Positions 11,601 to 23,671 of a stretch of DNA of 64,000 nt are shown one piece after another. Position 1 is the stretch's first letter. Each line of letters opens with the position of its first letter. A program made the translations under genes and the position numbers. The stretch lies in contig NW_013655295.1 of assembly GCF_000499385.1 (NCBI RefSeq), positions 79,501-143,500 of the forward strand, read 5' to 3'. This DNA comes from Eimeria necatrix. Its lineage: Eukaryota > Apicomplexa > Conoidasida > Eucoccidiorida > Eimeriidae. A model generated the notes under the pieces. That model saw only the letters and a program-made list of their open reading frames with translations, did not search any database and had not been told where the DNA came from.

Positions 11601-13262
11601 TCCATTCATGCTATCCCTTGCCTGACCCACGCACGCTGCATTCTCTTGTGCTTGGAAGGTACACTGCGCCGCCCCCACTGGGGGAACCACAGCAGTAGCT
11701 GCCGACTGGCCTGAAGCATCCCGGTTACTGCAAGAGATTTCGGCTTCGGCCTCCCCAGCTGGCTGCCGTGACTGCCGCTTGGTGGCTAGGCTTTGAGCGT
11801 CCTCTAAAAATGATTTAATGAGACGGCGAATGGCCTCGACTCGTGAATAATAGCCTTTGAGCGAGAAAGACATGATGAGCACATAGACAAAAATTTGAAA
11901 AGAGAGAAGTAAACAGATATACAGCTATGCACGATGAGACAGCAAACCGCAGAAATATGCTTGCGGAAAGAGATCACATTATCTCCCGATATAAGTATCT
12001 CTGCGGGTCTATCTGCTTGGATCTCTATGCATCTTTGTCCTTTCATTTCTACGTTAATGTGTGACTGTTTGCCAACTTTCCTATCCGTCTACGACTGAAA
12101 CGTTTTTTCCTGTCCACTTTATCCATTTGCAACTTCATATTATTTCTCCTTATCTACATCTGAAGCTCTCGATCCACTTCCCCCCTTGGCCACATTTTTC
12201 GAACCCTGGCGAGCAACGCTTGCCTATACTAATTCTGCGTGGCTCCCACGCCTAAAAACCTACACCTGAGTTCGCCAGTCCAATCGCTAAGTTGAGCACA
12301 TGAATGTGGCACTAGAAATGGAAGGCAAACCAGGGAGCGGCCCTCAAATAAGCCAAAAATCCCTCTCTACTGCTTGAAAAGAACGGAGAGAACGCTTACA
12401 AAGCAGGATCCTCCTATATGCAGCTCGGAGGGAATAGTAACAGCCAGCTGAACTAAGATACTCCCCCTACTCACCTACTTGTGTATATTTTGTACTGCTT
12501 CTCACCTCTATTTATGAGTGGCTGCATGCGTATTGGCTGGGTGACGAAGTGGCTCAAAAATTCGTCGGGGAAATAGCCTAGGAGGGCAGCTGACAGTTTG
12601 CTAGTCGCGGCATCACCACTGGTCTGCTTAACGCCAGCGCAGTCGCCACCCCAGCCGCTAGCGCCCCACCCCTCCACAGTTTCTCTGTCCTCCCCTAGTG
12701 GTCCTAGCGGCCGCGGGGAGTGGCAGAAAGTGCCTGATTGGGCCGACGCTCTGTCGCCAATGCTGGCTGTAGCAGCGGCTGCTCTTGGTGACATACAGAC
12801 TCCTGGAGAGCCAAATCCAGGCGAGTGGGTACCCCGCCATGATGAGTTCAGCGTCCCTAAGGAGGCGCCGCCGCATCTGCCGACCCCAAATGCTGCGGGC
12901 TCCTCAAATGCATGCATACCAGGGAATATCGGGGGTTCAGTGCTACCTGCATGCACCGCATCGGCGGCCCTCTGCACGGCACAGCCCAGAGGAAAGCCTG
13001 GTCTCCGCGGAAACGTATCGGTGGGCAGTGGGGTAGGTTGGCGCGGCCGTGGAGTCCCCCACAGACAAGCCAACGATGAATGCTGCTGATGCTGCAATGC
13101 GTCCACTTGCGAAGAGGTGACTGCAGCAGCTGATACTGCATTAGCGCCATGCAGAGGAGCTGTAGAGGGGCTCCCAAAAAGAGCAGCAGAGCCTAGAGGC
13201 GGTTGAGCCGCTTTTGGAGCGGTGGGACAGCAGTGTGGCCATCCCTCCTGCCCTGGCCTCAT
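8626..13262 (-). CDS. LCMT1: Leucine carboxyl methyltransferase (LCMT1/PPM1 family)
   Basis: SAM-dependent enzyme that methylates the C-terminal Leu of the PP2A catalytic subunit and so steers holoenzyme assembly. Exon 1 (13262-12506) encodes a long low-complexity leader and then the family N-terminus: KLSAALLGYFPDEF and QPLINR, completed across the intron as INRGYYSRVEAI. Exon 2 (11854-11529) has the SAM motif VVNIGAGADTTAFFL. Exon 3 (from 11139) has VAFDIDFPDVCREK. Further exons: near 10865 (VPELRDCVG), near 10500-10415 (VAVDMRDVNALKAAM), near 10300-10228 (LPTLFLCECVLIYL), 9953-about 9840 (ALVIYEQFNPDDPFG), about 9103-9010 (DMRRVYEKFLPESER), 8784-8626 (LEIFDELEEW, SHYFLGVL). One exon between 9840 and 9110 is probably missing, since the phases there do not match. 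ATG 13262 is the first true ATG of the leader frame. Confidence 0.85.
11385..11420. repeat. TGCATG-rich tract in an LCMT1 intron
   Basis: Clustered overlapping TGCATG/CATGCA words (cccatgcatgggc, then gtgcatgcatgcac). Similar words recur near 9297-9311, 12902-12912 and 35351-35362. TGCATGC words are known promoter-associated motifs in coccidia; here they sit mostly in introns, so a regulatory role is not shown. Confidence 0.5.
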
Positions 13263-15439
13263 AATCGAAAATACACACTGACAGAAATCCAAGAGAAAAG
13301 GGAAATAGAGGATATGATCAGTATAAAAGAAAAGCAGTGGTCTGCAGTTGTTGCACAAGATCTTCCGGAGGAACAGATCTCAATGTGCTTGCAGCTCACT
13401 ATTCAACGAATGGTAAGAAAGGTCATAATTTCAGCGATACTCTCCCCGTAGAAAAGACTGATCCCCTAGGATAGCTAAAACCGTGAAGCTCGACTAATGG
13501 AACATCTCAGAAAGCTATATGTCGAGCAAATACGGACGGAGACACGATGGTAGGCAGAGCTGCATGCATGAAGGTCGGGGCCTTGGTCAGAGCGGTGTCC
13601 CTGTTAAGGCTATAGAAAAGTATCTGCTTTGTGTTGCACATAGTAAGGTATTTTGTAATTAGAGCTGACTGAGAGGCAAAGACAAGAACATGATGTGCGC
13701 TTCACCCTGAGCAGTAAGGCGTGCCATCAGCTGTCTGGCAGGAGTGAATTCGTACCTGAATTCAGGAATTACTCTTTTCTCTCTAGACTGAACCACGGAT
13801 TTAGTACGAGGCCAATTTGTATTCACAAAAGCGAGAGTGAAGTCGGGCAATGCTGTTTTTTTCGCTCTCCTTCCGGGCGTGCACTGCGCAGATTTTTATC
13901 ACCTCCATCGATACTTGTGTACACTTCTACGGAGCCTCTACAGCAACTTATTTCAATATTATACAACTCATTAAGAATCTTAGATCTGTTTGTGCAGGCG
14001 AGACTGTCGCTACAGTAGGACGGCGGCACTCGTAGAGCCTTTAAATAAAGGGACCTTCTGTGACTTCGGACGTTCCACTAAAGGGAAATGCCCCAAACCG
14101 CTACTCTCTGGGCGATACTAGTGTGGCGATGGAAACTGCATGTTGCCTTTTTCACTGCGTAATTGCAGTTCTTCACGGGACGCCACCTCAACATTTGGTG
14201 TTGCTACAAATTAAACCTTAAAATTCTTTCAGCGCAAAGTTAATACATAAGGACGCCCTGCAGGCGGTATTGACTGCAGGGCACCTATATAAAATACAAA
14301 ATTCTGCTGCTGAGGATAAGAGGACCCACACAGGAGAGTGTGAGCACCTCGAGTTACGATGTACAAATACTAACTACAGCAGCACAAGTGCAGCGGTCAT
14401 ACGATTTGGTTGCGCTGCTACGAAAACAGCTGCGGCGATACCCGAGAAGCGCCTCCGCTGCGGCCTAAATACATACCTCGGGCTCTGATGAGACAGACAC
14501 CCAAAACATTTCACAAATTCACTCTAGGGACTGCTGCTGCCTCTATCTGCCCAGGAAGCCACTTGTTTAGTCAGGGCGTGCGACGGATAGGGCACCCAGT
14601 TAAAGCCCGGAAAACTAACAATAATAAAACACCTGAACAGCTTCTCGATTCGAAGAGTGGTGAGCTTATGTGCAGCCGCTGTGCGCTATTTGCAGTTTCA
14701 TTTCGCGTGTACACAGTGCGGAGCTTCGTAGTGCAGTCAGCTGACCTAGACCATACAGCAAGACTTGCACGTGTGATGAGCGCCAAGCCCAAGCAGGAGA
14801 CATTAAGCACCCGTTGAGGCCACTGCCACTGTGCGTTTAGACCTAAAATCGTAGAGTTACCTCGCACAATACTAATTGCACAAGCAAATACTCGGACACC
14901 AAAAAAACTCCCCTTCGAGCCTCGGCAGAAGTGCTTCAGGAGATGCCAGCCAGAGAAACTGCTTGCATGCGCACGAGATCCGTTCCTCCCAACTAGGTAG
15001 CTAGCCTGTTAGTTTTGTACCCGGTGTTTCGCGTCTTTGACGGGTTTAGTTCGGGTCCAATTTGGCACCGCGAAGGGCAGGGCGTAGGGAGGCCAGAGAC
15101 GGCGACGCGTGCATCATCTGAAAGTATAAACAGCAAATATGAGTGCATACAGAACTGCGCAAATATGCAAGATGCCTGTTTGTGTAGATTGCATGCTCGC
15201 ACATACAATCGTAAGCAACCTATCTTTGGGTGGCAGCTACACATTTGAGACCCCCCGAGCGTTGCATCTTTCAATCGTATCTACATACTGTACGGCAAAA
15301 CCGTAGTCAATACAAGATCTATCAAATCAGAGGCGTATGCGACGGACAGTAAACTTATTTGCAACAAATGTACGTTGTGTGCCTGTATCGCGCCATTAAG
15401 AGGGAGATGATGTACGTGCATGAGTAAAATCTATTCACT
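13263..15439. other. Intergenic stretch, no supported gene
   Basis: About 2.2 kb between the LCMT1 start and the 3' end of the RING-like gene, both on the minus strand. ORFs such as 13695-14018 and the frame open over 14410-14817 show no domain, and the latter begins without ATG. It presumably holds the LCMT1 promoter and the 3' UTR of the next gene. Confidence 0.5.
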
Positions 15440-18400
15440 TTAGCCCATTGTGCTGACCTCAAGAACGTCGGAGTCTGTGCGAGCCAACGTGAAGACCGCC
15501 AAAATAAGCTCGGGGGCCTCCAGCTCCACGTGATGCGCAATCACTTGGTCGGCATGCTGCACCAGCAGAAGCATCATCATCTGCTGCTGCTGCTGCTGCT
15601 GCAGAGATGCGCTCAGCCCCACCTCTTGCAACAGCAGCTCAACTTCGTCAGAAGTCAGTTGGCTGCTGAAAGAGAGCCACCGCTGTCGGAGACTGGGAAA
15701 GATAAGGACAAGCCACAAGAACACCACACAGCCAAAAGCATAAACAGCTGCAGCTGTACGTACAGTACATGCCAGTGTCAATCTTTTGAGAGTAGACAAA
15801 CGCTATCTGTCATGCACTTATGTCCTGACTTACAGGTCGACAATACGCATAAGGTTCAGGGCCGGAGGGCCGGCGACGGTTGTTTCTACTTCAGAAATAT
15901 ATTTCCGCGCCTTCTCCAGCAGCCATGACTGTCCAGTACAGCTAACGCCTTGCAGATGCCCAGACAGCTGAGTTCCCCACGCACCTTCTGTGTTGCCATG
16001 TTGCTGCTGTTGTTGCGGCACGTGAGCTAGCGCTAGCGCCACCTGCAGGAAGCAGAGGCGCTCTGTGCTGGACCAGAAGAAAGGGTGGGCAGCGCATTGT
16101 TGGCTGTGTGGCGCATCGGCGGAGTTGCATTGCCAAAGGGTCCTAAGGAGGTCGTCAACGAGAGGGGAGTTGCCAAGCCGATGGTTAGCTGCGATGCCTT
16201 TAGTCAGCAGCAGAGACACCAGCTCCCCCAAAACAGCCCCTAAGAGGCTTTCTCTGGGTTTGCTGCCACCGCCAACGCTGTTGCTGCTGTCTGTCGGCTG
16301 CAACGCAGCCCGCAGGATTCGTGGTGAGGCCAAGTCAATGCAGACGGATATCTCACCCTCTCTTCCCACCGACACAATGACCTCTTTGGGCAACACCGAA
16401 AAGAAAAAATTACACCGCGGCTCCATATATCCGTGAGCAACAGAGTGCAGATGCTGCAAAAGTCCGTATGCCTCAACTACCGCGTCGCAGACCTTCCGAA
16501 CCAGTCGACGCAAGCTCTCAGATGGAAGCGACGACTGCAGCTGATCCTGCTGCTCCTCGGCGTTATTGATGGACCGCGAAAGAGGCCAAAGCATGCAGCA
16601 TGGGCATGGCCAGCAACCCCCAGCACGCAGTGCTTCTCGGCAGCTGCCGTGGTGCTGATGAGGGCAAAGCGTTGTAGCTCCCGTGCCTGCTGTTGCTGCT
16701 GTTAGCTGACATAGATCTTCTACTTCTTCCCCGCATACACAGCATATTGTCGCCTTCTCATGTTGCTGATCGCATCCGTCCGTTACTGCTTCGCTAAGTG
16801 CGGAGTTCAGCCCATGTACGTTTCCCTGGACGAGTTCCTGCAGACTGCTGACCCACAGAGCCTCTGCTGCCTGTGCTATCGCAGGGGGCTCTAGATATAC
16901 AGCCGCTGCTGCATCAGTTGCCCCCGCAGGTGCATCAGCCAGTTCAAGTCGAAGTGTATTGACGCATCGCAGGATTCCTCTGAGGCTTCTTGAAGGCGCC
17001 TGCGCCTCCGCCAGGAGCCGGAAGCCATAGAGTACATCCTTGTCTTGGGCGCTTACAAAGCGTCGAAACACTGCTGACTGCTCTTGAGACGATCCTAAAC
17101 GCCAATTTCCCGAGTTTGACCACAACGGCATCTGTTGCTGCGGCTGCTGGTGATAGTCTCCAGTGGTATAGCGGAACACGCCAGAGGCACCCAACAGTTG
17201 CTTCCATCTCATTATAGCGCCAGTTTCGGCTTGTATAGGGACAAGTTTCAGTGTGTGTTCTTCCTGTTGTAGCTGTTGCTGTTGGTGTTGCAGCTGTTGG
17301 CTATCCCGCAGCGACGCAGTGTCTTCACAGACCACGACTTTGGTCGGCGGTAGCGAAAGGAAACCTGGGGGCCCATTGCACTTGTTTGCAAGCGTCTCTA
17401 ATACTGCAGTTGTCGTGGTGGAGGTTGCTGTGTCGTGGGCATCTAGTAAAACACATATGGAGGAAACGGTGGAGTCTCCCAGCTCAGCCCGAGCCGCCAC
17501 TGCTTCTCGCAGTTCACGCAGCAGTAGCGGCAGGCTGACTGATCTCTCGCCGTCGAATGCTGGCTCTAGCGAATCACCCCAGTGTAGATCCTCGTGCATG
17601 CACTGGAGGCTATAAGCTGAGCATGTGGGGGAAACGACTGCACGAAATTCATCTGCTGACAGAAGCCGCCGCTCTCCTCCGGTTTTACCCGCACCAAAGG
17701 CAGGCCCTACAGGAAGTGGTGCAGCCAAGCGTCCCGAACTTGCTCTCTCATCCTGCTGTTGCTGCTGCTGCTCCTTTCCAGTTTCTGGGCTTCCGTCTTT
17801 CAATAGTGCCGACCAGTGTTGAAGACGCGACAGTGGGAGTGATATCACGTGACGCAGCACTTGACCCATAAGGGCACTTGAAGGCGGTCCGACACAAAGA
17901 TGCAGGAGAAACAGCCGCGCCTTGGCAGCCACAACCTGTTCACTGGCGCAGTAGTTGGCGAGTTGGATGCAAGCTGCACTCAACTCCTCTTCGTTGGAGT
18001 GTACGTACAGCAGAAACACACAAGACCCGCATGCTGCTGCTTGCTCCAGGAGCTCCGTTATCTCCTCGATCCCGTTAGGCTGCTGTTGGAAGCTCAATGC
18101 GGCACCCGCCGCCCTCCAAAAGGCAAAGCTTCCATCACCGTTGGTGCCCCAAGACACAAGAGAGTAGCCAGAGAGTCCACTGCTATTCTGCAGCTGCGCT
18201 TTCAGGCTGTCAGATCCTGTTGACCCGTGCAGTAGCAGCAGTTTCGGGCAGGCCCGCGCGTTGACCAGGCGCAGCGCCAGCCGCTGCTGGTGAGAGTGGT
18301 TGGCAGCTACAAGGTAGACCGACGCCAGGTGGGTCCCCAGCAGCCGTGCAGAAACACTGCCTGAGATGAGGCTGCAGGCAGCTGCAGACAGCCCCGCACC

Positions 18401-19745
18401 GATGGGAAAGGACAAAGGGGGTGTTGTGATTCCTCCTCCTTGTGGGTCGAGTCTGTCTAGGGCGGAGGCAGAGTCGAAGGCTACCAGTTTCTGTAGGCTC
18501 ATGGAGCAAAAAAAGCTTTCTTCACCGGAGTTTCCCAACCCGTGTTCCTGTTCGTACAGCAGCTCTTCTGTCTGCTCAGCGACAAGTGCAGGAGAGGCCA
18601 TTTGCTGCTGCCGCTGCACGCCGTAGCTACTGCTGCTGCTGCTGCTCCTGCTAAACTCATCTTCGGTTGTTGGCTGGCAATACCAGTGCAGAGTTGGAGG
18701 TGGGATCGGTGGCAGCCGAGAGGCCGATTCTGACAGCTCCTCTTCGCTCGACACAAGGGCAGCCCCCTCTGCGCCGTGGAGGGGAGAGCTTGCGTTCACA
18801 CTGCAAGCGTGAGACGCTCTGCCAAGCATCTTCAGGAGCACGTCAGCCGCGTCATTGCTGCTGCGGTCTTTTGGCGGTCTCAGACAGGAGCCTAATTCAG
18901 TGCCCTCACCTATGCAAAGCTCAGGCTTTGTTGTTGCCCACACACCGCTGCTGTCAAACAGTCCAACACTGCAAGCTGCAGGTGCTTCCGTGCTGCTTCC
19001 ATGCTGCGGCTCCAAGGATGGAATCACTCCAGCGTTGTGCCGCACTTTCAGCAGTTCTGGTGGACTTGGCGCCGACAGTGATTCAGCCTCTCCTGGAGAC
19101 TCCCGCCAAGGGGAGGGGGCCAGGAGACCACTGGGAATCGCAGCGCCGCCGTACAATCGCTCACCTTGCTGTTGCACGCGAGAGGTGTATGGACATTTTA
19201 TCGAATCGTGATTAGGAAACAAGAGACTCGATTGCCCTGGTCCTGCGGGGCTCTCCCGCACTGGTCGGCTGGAGGAGGAATCTGCAGGTGACTCTTCTGT
19301 GATGTGCTGCGCAATCCACGAATTGTAGGGAGAACGGCCCATGTTGTTGTCTGGCGCAGTCAAGCCGGCTGTAAGATGCTGCAGAGCCCGCTGCTGCTGC
19401 TGCTGTTGTACAAGCTGCTGCTGCTGACCGAAGGGCAGGCAGGATGTGCTGCCGCCAGGGCCAATATCGAATTTAAAGTTGTCTGCTAAGTCAGCAGCTT
19501 GAAAGCTTTGCTGGTGCACTTCTGGTTGCCACTGAGATGATCCCATATTCAGAGCCGAGAGGTCTGCTGCAATGGATATCGCCTGAGCCTCAGCAAGCTG
19601 GTCATGCTGCTGTGTCTGTTGGTGCTGTTGTTGTTGCTTGAAGTCGGAGCCAGGAGAAAACGCCGAAGCGGTGTTCCTGTTAATTGTTTCCTGGAAACTC
19701 CCGCAGTTCGACTGCCGCTGCATCACCAGGCGCTGCATTTGCTGC

Positions 19746-19795
<50 letters not shown>

Positions 19796-19987
19796 TTGCT
19801 GACGTTGGTGGTCGTTGTCCAGCCCGTAGCTGGTAGGCGTGTTCACAGCTCCAGTGTTTGCTTGCTGTTCAAGCAGCCGCCGTCTAAGGCCAGACGCAGG
19901 CGACTTCAAAGTCGTTGCTGAAGTGCCGTCGCCCTTTCTAGGGCCTCCATTGCGCCGATTGCTGTTCGAGGCATCAGGGGTTGCCAT
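15440..19987 (-). CDS. Large poly-Gln protein with RING-like zinc finger, otherwise unrecognised
   Basis: Exon 1 runs 19987-15834 and exon 2 15692-15440. The phase-2 junction (VDL then LRQRWLSF) gives one 1468-residue frame ending in TAA. ATG 19987 (AAGGAAATGGC) is chosen because the frame upstream to 20122 has no ATG before it. Residues about 80-100 are a long Gln run; more Gln runs are scattered through the protein. A Cys/His cluster near residue 1081-1135 (CCVCGEEVEDLC, then LCPHQHHGSC, then CWPCPCC) fits a RING-type zinc ligand pattern, so E3 ubiquitin ligase activity is possible but only inferred. The region around residues 520-720 and the part after the finger look globular, without a family I can name. 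Start of the downstream CCCH gene's 3' end is 247 nt away. Confidence 0.7.
19739..19801. repeat. CAG/CAA tract encoding poly-Gln
   Basis: Near-perfect CTG/TTG array on the plus strand, read as CAG/CAA on the gene strand, encoding about 20 consecutive Gln near residues 63-84 of the RING-like protein. CAA interruptions occur every few units. Confidence 0.9.
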
Positions 19988-20234
19988 TTCCTTTCTTGCA
20001 TTTGTCTTGCGGCTGAACCACACGGCCAGAAACACGAAAAATGCACCGCTTTCGACGGTGGAATGTGTATACGTGCATCCGTATGTGCAAGCATGTACAA
20101 ATGCTTGTAGAGCATATTCCACACGCTAAAATATACGCATTGCAGACAGTAAGAGCTACGGCTGTAGCGAACAGCCGTTGCCGTGCTTTCCTCCAAAGTC
20201 GTGCACGAACCCCAAAGGGTGTCTGTACCTCAGC

Positions 20235-23200
20235 TCAGCCATATAATCTGTACCTGGTGTGTCCAAAGGCTTCAAAGTCGTCGAGATTAAAGAGGGGAGG
20301 CCGCAGGAATTGAGGTTGCAAAGCTGCATTTCTTTGGGGCGGCAGTGGCGAGCTGTAGTCAATGGCCATTCTCACGGGCCAGCGGCGCTCGCTAGCTTCG
20401 TGGTAGAATGCACAAAGAACGCCTCGAGGGCAACTGTTCCCGTTGCGGTCCTTAGACCTGTAATCCATGCACGGCATTGTCTTGTAATAAGATGGATGGT
20501 AGAGTTGTTCCTTGCTTCCATGCGAGTACGGGCAGAGGGTTCTGCGTAAACACAACAGGACTTGAATGATACGAACGCAGTTGTGTTCTGCCTTTTACAG
20601 CGCTCAGTGCCGCCCTGCATAAAAGATTAGGAAGACACATGTCTGGCGTGCGTACAAATCAAGAGTCAAGAAAAAATCCTGGGTTCACACGCAGGCAGGA
20701 GTCGCGATGGCTGACAGTGTGCCACTTAGCTCAGCAAGATTAAGAAACCCATTTTGACTTACCCGTGAGGGCACCGTCTACTGTAGTCGGCGGAATGGAC
20801 ATCCTTATTCCAGGCGGGGCAGGGCTCGCTACCGTAGCCTGAAGGTACGCAAGCTTGAGCATATAGAATGCATCGATCTAGCCGGTGCCATTTCATAACC
20901 ACTGCGCATGAGAGCAGCTGATAGCTAACGTACGTATTTGTATCCCATCTTCCACACAGAAGCGCTAACGTTTTGCAGGCGGTCAGCCGTACTTCAACTT
21001 ACCAACTTGAGGCGACCGTCGGCAGTCCTGATACGTGTGGGCGTAGACGCATGTATACCAGTCGTGTTGTACTCCGTAGGGGCACCATACGGTTTTGAAA
21101 TGTTGCATGAAGAAGTCACTCTGCAAGAGCACAAAATCACAAGCAAAATCCACGTATCGCCATCAACTTCTTGGTTTCGTGCATCTGCAGGCAGTTGACT
21201 CTGCCCAAGGGCTAGTACGTTTACTCCGAATGTGTTAAGTCACATGGCTTGACTAGGTTGTCCGTCGTGTTCTTGTTTTACTTACCGATGGGCACGTTTC
21301 CTCCTGCACTGTAAAAAGGGGTGCGCGGACCTCCTCTCGGGTATGCGCAAACGCGCAGAAGTGTCCTCTACCGCATCTTTCAGTCTGCGGGAAAAGGCAC
21401 AATGCCAGGATACAGCAGCGGAGGTCAAAAGCCTATACCTGCTACTCTTGCTTTCAAACTTTCTATTCGTCTACGCAAGCAAGCAAGCAATCAGCAGCCT
21501 ATCAGACAAGCAAAAGTCTAAGGAAGTCGTACTCCGTTTCGCGTGGCGTATGATGAGCAGAATCTTTGTTTAAATATACTCGGATGATAGAGGAGCTCGT
21601 GTCGGTTGTGGCTTTTGTCGCAACTTCGTACAGAAAAAAAAACACACGTGTGCACATTGAGTCAGATTGAGCCTCAAAGGCTGCACCAAACGCTTTCGCT
21701 TGGCAAGATCGTAGTGCACGGCAAATACACAGCGTCCCTTGTTCTCCCCGCCACTTGTTATTAGCTGCGCAGTGCAGACTGCAGACTTACGCATCTCCCT
21801 TGGAGCACTGCAGCGATGAGGAGTCTAGGTCGAAGTGCTCTTCGCACTGTTCTGCCCGGTATGTGACAGGAAATCTGCAGCAGCAAGTAACGCACAGCAC
21901 CTAAGCCGTCTGCAATGAAACGCTGAAATCTTAAGCTCCAAGACCCCAATTTTCAAGCTAACTTTCCTGTTCACTCGGGGACAAATGCAAAGCGAGCTGC
22001 TGTGAACAGCGAACAACCAGTGTGGTGACTTGGAGAATTTGAAGGAGGATTCAAGGTTTGCATGTCTCTTTCTGCTTACCTTCTCTTGTCTCTGAAGTTA
22101 TGGTAAAACGGACAGTATTTCTTGTCATGAGACACAGAGTGTTTATGGCGGCATGGAAAGACCTTGAAAGAAGAAAGGTTCAGTGACCCGTCACTATCGG
22201 GCCAGTTGAATGCCAGTCGAGTGCTTTTCCCTCCGGACGGTGTAACCGCAATCTCTTCCACTCCTTTGCCGCTGCCGCTGCTGTTGCTGCCTGCAGGGGA
22301 TGGGGGCTCATTTCGGCTTATTTTCACGACATGCATTGTATCTGAGGAATCAAGATGCGACGTCAGCTTCGTCTTGAATCCGCTGCTGCTAGGGCTCTTT
22401 ACCAGCATGTTTACACTGTCATGTACGGGTGAGCTGCTGCCAGTCATCTCACACAGAATGCCGCAGTCCGCGCCGCTGCAGCATCCTGAGTTGCTACCAC
22501 AGGAGTCTTCGACGCTGTTCACTTCAGTGCTACTGCTGCTATACGCCCTGCCATCTTCCGGTAGAGCCTGTTTAATCTTCTGTTGTGTTTGCCGTCCCTC
22601 CTTTGTCGTGCCGCCTCCTGAGTTCTGCCTAGACAGCTGCTGCTGCTGCTGCTGCCTCTGTTGCTTCGTGAGCTGCGTTTTTTTTGGCGTTTGCGGCATG
22701 TTACCTGCACATAGTTGTTTTCCCTTTGGTCTATCGGAGTTTTGTCTGCAATTGCTGTCTGACGCCAATCCTGCCTCTTGTGTCTGTTTCCCGTGTAGAC
22801 GCCTCAAGTGAGCATCCAGCCCATATGCCTCCGGGGCCCTCAGGCGCAGCTCAGCTATCGATGTAGCGCAGTGCCAGGCGTTTTCTGTGCTGGAGGTGAT
22901 TAGCTCCGACCGGAAGCGCGCAGGATGCAGTAATAGCTCCTCTGCTGTATGACAGAAGATGCAACTCAGACCAGATGCGCAGTTGGCTCCTCCAGTATCA
23001 AATGAATAGCAACGCCGATCCCAGTAAAGCAGCCGCCCTGTAGTTTCGTCCACGGGGGGGCGCCCTGAGGAAATATGGCACAAGGATACAAAGAACGCTC
23101 TGCGCTACTAAGGGCTACATCCCTATCCATATTATATCTATTGGGCAGTGTAGCTTCGGTCTAAAAGGCATTCAGACTTACGTCTTGGGATGCCATTGCT

Positions 23201-23671
23201 TATTTCTCCTACGAAGAGTGTCTTGAGCCTCAGTAGTTCTTGGGGGCTCTCAAGTTTTTCATCCAAGACGGGCAGCGAGCAGAGCAGCCTAATTTCCTCC
23301 TGCAGCCGTTTCTCTTGCTCGTAATTTTTTTTGTCTGATTTGTTCGAGTTACAGGAGAACGCACTGGCATCTTTTGGGCCCCCCGATTTGTTACTTCTGC
23401 CTCTTCCCTCCTTCCCGTGTTTTTCGGCCGAACGTGAGGTTCCCCCTCGGCCCTTGGCTGGCACTGTCTCAGGGAGCTCTGCAGGCACGTTTACCCTGGC
23501 TTTACCTTCTTCCTTCAGAGCGCGCGCGGCCACTGTACGGTACGAAGTAAACCCTGAGAGAGGAGCCTCCCTTTCCACTGCTTTGGATGAGGGTTTCGAG
23601 GGTCTGCTGCCTGAGCTCAGCGCGGCCAGGCCTGCAGCGTGCAGCGCTTCTCCCGCTGCTCCGCCTTGCAT
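20235..23671 (-). CDS. Multi-CCCH zinc-finger protein, RR-TZF/Unkempt-like
   Basis: Probable RNA-binding regulator. Seven exons (23671-23182, 23064-22080, 21874-21791, 21376-21286, 21120-21003, 20838-20763, 20541-20235) total 2151 nt, a clean 716-residue frame ending in TGA. The N-terminal 170 residues are low complexity. Cys/His clusters follow: NCASGLSCIFCH; PCRHKHSVSHDKKYC; CSKGDACGRGHFCAFAH (formed only by joining exons 3 and 4); WCPYGVQHDWYTCVYAH; CPAWNKD...CPHGTLCPYSH (across exons 6 and 7); PCMDYRS...CPRGVLCAFYHE. The fourth to sixth resemble the plant RR-TZF and animal Unkempt arrangement, where HDW...C...H precedes two CX(n)CX5CX3H fingers; LYHPSYYKT also fits that layout. Between the first and second fingers lies a 200-residue Ser/Gln-rich linker. 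RNA target unknown. Confidence 0.85.

Noticed and set aside
12598..13089. Plus-strand 163-codon ORF
   Set aside because: Antisense to the low-complexity LCMT1 exon 1, which is GC-rich and gives open frames on both strands.
16065..19921. Many plus-strand ORFs, some Leu- or Cys-rich
   Set aside because: Shadows of the RING-like gene; the Leu and Cys runs are antisense or frame-shifted readings of CAG tracts.
22164..22811. Plus-strand ORF of 215 codons with hydrophobic stretches
   Set aside because: Antisense to CCCH exon 2; the gene strand has zinc-finger motifs and consistent splicing.
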